From: Zoogloea dura
GTDB taxonomy: Bacteria; Pseudomonadota; Gammaproteobacteria; Burkholderiales; Rhodocyclaceae
Reading direction: 5' to 3'
Length of the DNA: 64,000 nt
NCBI RefSeq assembly: GCF_012927165.1
Contig: NZ_JABBGA010000002.1
Span: 310,001 to 374,000, forward strand
The translations under genes were made by a program, and so were the position numbers. Shown in pieces: positions 61,123-64,000 of the stretch; position 1 is the first letter of the stretch; every line of letters begins with the position of its first letter. The notes below the pieces were generated by a model. It saw only the letters and a program-made list of their open reading frames with translations. It was not told where the DNA came from and made no database searches.

Positions 61123-64000
61123 ATGCCCATCGTCCGGCACACCCCTGGGCTCTATGCCAAGCGGCGCCACCCCTACTACATCGCAGCTCCCGGCTACGAC
61201 CGCCGCTCCTCGGGCATCCGGGTCATGCACCAGCTGTGCGACAGCCTCAACCAGCTCGGCCTCGAAGCCTACATCCACACCCCCCTGCGCAGCCCTCGGC
61301 TCAACGCCCCCCTGCTGACCCCCGAGATCCGGGCCGAACACAAGGACGCGGGGCTCAACCCGATCGCCATCTACCCGGAGATCGTCGGCTCCAACCCCCT
61401 CGACTGCGACGTGGTGGTGCGCTACATCCTCAACCGCCCGGGCCTGCTGGGAGAAAAGCCCAACTACGGCAACGACGACCTGTACTGGCTGCACAACGCC
61501 GAAGTAGCCGACGCCCTGCCCCACCACGAAGGCGTGCTGCACATGCCCGCCGTGGACACGTCCATCTTCAACAACCTGGACAACCCCCACGACCAGGCAC
61601 GCCAGGGCGCCTGCATCTACTACGGCCGCTACACCGAAGGTGCCCAGGCCCATCCCGAGCTGGCGGCCCGCTGCACCGTCATCACCAAGACCTTCCCCAC
61701 CTCCCACGAGGAGCTGGCCGCCCTGTTCCGCCGCAGCACTCACGTGTACTGCTTCGAGAACACCTCCATCTCCATGGAGGCGCGCCTGTGCGGCTGCCCC
61801 GTGGTGCAGCTGCCGAGCCCCTTTGCCGACCCGGACAAACCCTTTGCCGACAGCCTGGGCCTGTCCGACGCGCTGATCACCTCGGACGACGAACAGTCCC
61901 TGGCCGAGGCTCGCGCCCTGCTTCCCGGGCTTACCGGAAAGTACAAGCGCATCGAGCAGACCTACTGGGAAGAGCTCGGACGCCTGGTGGAGAAGACCCA
62001 GGCGGTCGCGACAAGCCGCCCACGCAGCGAGAAAGCCCCACCCAAGGACGAAACCGACGACAGGAACTACGCAATCTGGCGCTCACGCCAGACCGTCCAG
62101 GAGATCGACGCCCAGGTCCTGGCCGAGCGCATGGTGCTCAAGTGGAACCAGCGCCCCGGCTTTCACCTGCTGCTGGCGCTCCAGGCCGGCGAGGAGAACC
62201 TCCTGGCCGACACCCTCGACAGCCTCTCCCCGCAGCTCTACCCCGAGTGGCTGCTGACGGTGGTCACGACCCTGCCCACCCCGGACGCGGTCGCCGACAT
62301 CCCCAATCTGCAATGGCTGTCGCTGCGTGACGAGGCCCACATCGGCTTCGTCATCGACGAGATGGCAGCCGCCTCGCCGGGCACCTGGCTGGCCCGCATC
62401 GAACCCGGCCTGACCCTGGAACCGCACGCCCTGCAGGTCATCGCCGACTACGTCAACGTCCGCCCCGGCTGGAGCCTGATCTATACCGACGAGGACACCC
62501 GCGAGCCCGACGACAGCTACACCCAGCCACTGTTCAAGCCCGACTTCAACCTCGACCTGCTGCGCGCCCAGTCCTATTTCGGGAGCCTCGTGCTGGTCGC
62601 CAAGGACGCCTTCCTGGCCAGCGGCCGCTACGGCGCCCGGGCCGGCGCCGAGAACTACGACCTCACCCTGCGGATTCTCGACCAGGCGGGCGAAGGCGCC
62701 ATAGGCCATATCAGCCAGGTGCTGGCCCACCTGCCGCGTGAATCCCGCCGCGGGCTCCAGCCCGAGGCCGAGAAGGCCGCCCTGGCCGACCACCTGGCAC
62801 GCAACGGCCTCGCCGCCGAGGTCCTGGATGGCGCCCTGTTCGGCACACGCCGCGTGAAGTACACGTGGCCGGACTCGCCCCACGTCACCATCATCATCCC
62901 CACCCGCGACCGCGAGGAGTACCTGCGCCCGCTGATCGAGAGCCTCGAGGAGCGCACCAGCTACCCGAACTGCGACATCCTCATCCTCGACAACGACAGC
63001 TCGGACCCGGACACCGTCAACTACCTGGCCGCGCTGCCGCTGCAGTCCGGCCGCTACCCGATCCGGGTGATCCCCAGCCCGGGCGAGTTCCAGTGGTCGC
63101 GCACGGCCAACACCGGCGCGGCTGCCGCCACCGGCGACTACCTGCTGTTCCTGGACAACGACATCCACATCGTCCAGGAAGACTGGCTCGATCGCCTGAT
63201 GGCCCTCGCCCAGCGCCCCGAGATCGGCATCACCTCACCGCGCCTGACCTTCCCGGGGAGCGGCAAGGTCCAGGACACCGGCACCCTCCTCGGCCTGCGC
63301 GGCACCGCCGGCAGCGCCTGGAACAACGATGCAGAGATCGACGACCCCGGTTACATGGGCCGCGCCCTCTGCGACCAGAACCTGAGCGCCGCCAACGGTT
63401 CCGCCATGCTGGTACGGCGCAGCGTCTTCGAGGCACTCAAGGGCTTCGACGCCGAGCGCTTCCCGCTGGTCCACGGCGCACTGGATCTATGCCTGCGGGC
63501 CGGCGACCTCGGCTTCAAGACGGTGTGGACGCCTTACAGCACACTGGTCCATTACGGCGCGGTCTCCTTCCTCGCCCGTCAGCGCAAGCTTGAGGGACGC
63601 CTCGCCGACCTGCAGGCCGGCCTGAACGCCAACGAAGCCCTGCTCGAACGCTGGATGCCCCGCCTGGCCAGCGACCCGGCCTACAACCGCAACCTGAGCC
63701 TGGCCCTCCCATACAAGCCCGATCACATCTCGCCGATCGACTGGGATGTCAATTTCCACGACCGGCCCCGCATCCTGGCCGCCCCGGTTCCGGGTGGCGC
63801 CGGCGAATATCGCCTGCGGGCACCGCTGCGCATGATCGGCCAGGCCGGCCTCGCCCATACCATGATCAGCGAACCGCCCAAGGCCTTTACGATGCGGATC
63901 CTGACCCCTGTCGAGATCGCCCGCGCAGAGCCCGACGTCCTGATCCTGCACCAGCCCCTGGACGACGGCCAGAGCGATGCCCTGGAAACCTACGCCCGCC
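61123..64000 (+). CDS. Large multi-domain glycosyltransferase (continues past the window)
   Basis: The frame from ATG 61123 (GAGG eight bases upstream) stays open for about 959 codons to the end of the window. An N-terminal GT-B-like or family-unassigned region (about 1-300; YYIAAPGYDRRSSGIRVMHQLCDSLNQLG) is followed by a weak GT2-like part (about 340-570) and a good GT2 domain from about 588 (VTIIIPTRDREEYLRPLIESL, DNDSSD, LFLDNDIHI, GALDLCLRAGDLG). A further domain begins near 880 (ILAAPVPGGAGEYRLRAPLRMIGQAG). It is probably a polymerising or multi-step glycosyltransferase for the surface polysaccharide. Confidence 0.85.
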   Translation, partial: MPIVRHTPGLYAKRRHPYYIAAPGYDRRSSGIRVMHQLCDSLNQLGLEAYIHTPLRSPRLNAPLLTPEIRAEHKDAGLNPIAIYPEIVGSNPLDCDVVVRYILNRPGLLGEKPNYGNDDLYWLHNAEVADALPHHEGVLHMPAVDTSIFNNLDNPHDQARQGACIYYGRYTEGAQAHPELAARCTVITKTFPTSHEELAALFRRSTHVYCFENTSISMEARLCGCPVVQLPSPFADPDKPFADSLGLSDALITSDDEQSLAEARALLPGLTGKYKRIEQTYWEELGRLVEKTQAVATSRPRSEKAPPKDETDDRNYAIWRSRQTVQEIDAQVLAERMVLKWNQRPGFHLLLALQAGEENLLADTLDSLSPQLYPEWLLTVVTTLPTPDAVADIPNLQWLSLRDEAHIGFVIDEMAAASPGTWLARIEPGLTLEPHALQVIADYVNVRPGWSLIYTDEDTREPDDSYTQPLFKPDFNLDLLRAQSYFGSLVLVAKDAFLASGRYGARAGAENYDLTLRILDQAGEGAIGHISQVLAHLPRESRRGLQPEAEKAALADHLARNGLAAEVLDGALFGTRRVKYTWPDSPHVTIIIPTRDREEYLRPLIESLEERTSYPNCDILILDNDSSDPDTVNYLAALPLQSGRYPIRVIPSPGEFQWSRTANTGAAAATGDYLLFLDNDIHIVQEDWLDRLMALAQRPEIGITSPRLTFPGSGKVQDTGTLLGLRGTAGSAWNNDAEIDDPGYMGRALCDQNLSAANGSAMLVRRSVFEALKGFDAERFPLVHGALDLCLRAGDLGFKTVWTPYSTLVHYGAVSFLARQRKLEGRLADLQAGLNANEALLERWMPRLASDPAYNRNLSLALPYKPDHISPIDWDVNFHDRPRILAAPVPGGAGEYRLRAPLRMIGQAGLAHTMISEPPKAFTMRILTPVEIARAEPDVLILHQPLDDGQSDALETYAR

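Noticed and set aside
1-64000. CRISPR arrays, tRNA/rRNA genes, insertion sequences or prophage genes
   Set aside because: No regularly spaced repeats, cloverleaf-like tracts, transposase or phage genes were seen on either strand by reading; a tRNAscan/CRISPR search would be decisive.

Overview
The window is a very GC-rich, densely coded stretch of a Gram-negative chromosome. The gene content fits a betaproteobacterium, most plausibly the Rhodocyclales (Azospira/Dechloromonas/Zoogloea type): a phasin, a PEP-CTERM/exosortase-associated acyltransferase, an NrtABD nitrate importer under a NasT-type antiterminator, a B-type frdCAB fumarate reductase and large multi-PAS kinases. There is no rRNA marker, so the taxonomic placement is an inference. 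I see no tRNA, rRNA, insertion sequence, prophage or CRISPR array.

Left part (1-19.2 kb): mixed housekeeping and stress genes. These are the 3' end of a probable ovoA (ovothiol synthesis), a pair of trypsin-like/TPR proteins of which one has lost all three catalytic residues, a LysR regulator divergent from a GST and a flavin oxidoreductase-like gene, an unlisted 48-codon ORF divergent from alkB, a VOC protein, a periplasmic parvulin, frdCAB, a YaiI-like protein, a His-rich CDF metal exporter, a ThiF-like enzyme, the PEP-CTERM-associated acyltransferase, a phasin and a nitroreductase.

Regulatory part (19.2-35.4 kb): nrtABD (minus strand) has a leader in which several layers of control can be read directly from the sequence. 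In order these are an NtrC-type palindrome, an IHF match, a sigma54 promoter, two ANTAR-type hairpins and an intrinsic terminator whose 5' arm is shared with the second hairpin. The ANTAR regulator nasT lies just upstream. Next come a three-gene signalling module (CHASE/PAS histidine kinase, receiver-HATPase, receiver-PAS-PP2C phosphatase), an RND efflux operon ending in a YgaP-like membrane protein and preceded by an AT-rich palindrome, a second receiver-HATPase with a degenerate receiver, and a short sirohydrochlorin chelatase.

Middle (35.4-38.5 kb): an M23 endopeptidase, tcdA, a HAD phosphatase and a small secreted protein of unknown function.

Right part (38.6-64 kb): a surface-glycan cluster. 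rfbF-rfbG-rfbH make a CDP-4-keto-3,6-dideoxyhexose precursor. They are followed, mostly with 4-base stop/start overlaps, by a NeuB-SAF-cupin fusion, a thiamine-diphosphate enzyme (possibly YerE-like), a C-methyltransferase-like protein, a Nudix enzyme, a DegT aminotransferase, a NeuD-like acetyltransferase, an AMP-forming ligase, a Gfo/Idh/MocA oxidoreductase, an acyl carrier protein, methyltransferases and a membrane desaturase. A minus-strand GT2 plus epimerase pair, another FkbM methyltransferase, a radical SAM enzyme, an unrecognised 263-residue protein and a very large glycosyltransferase running off the window complete it. I infer assembly of an unusual, probably branched and N-acylated deoxysugar on a surface polysaccharide; the carried acyl group and final sugar cannot be told from sequence alone.
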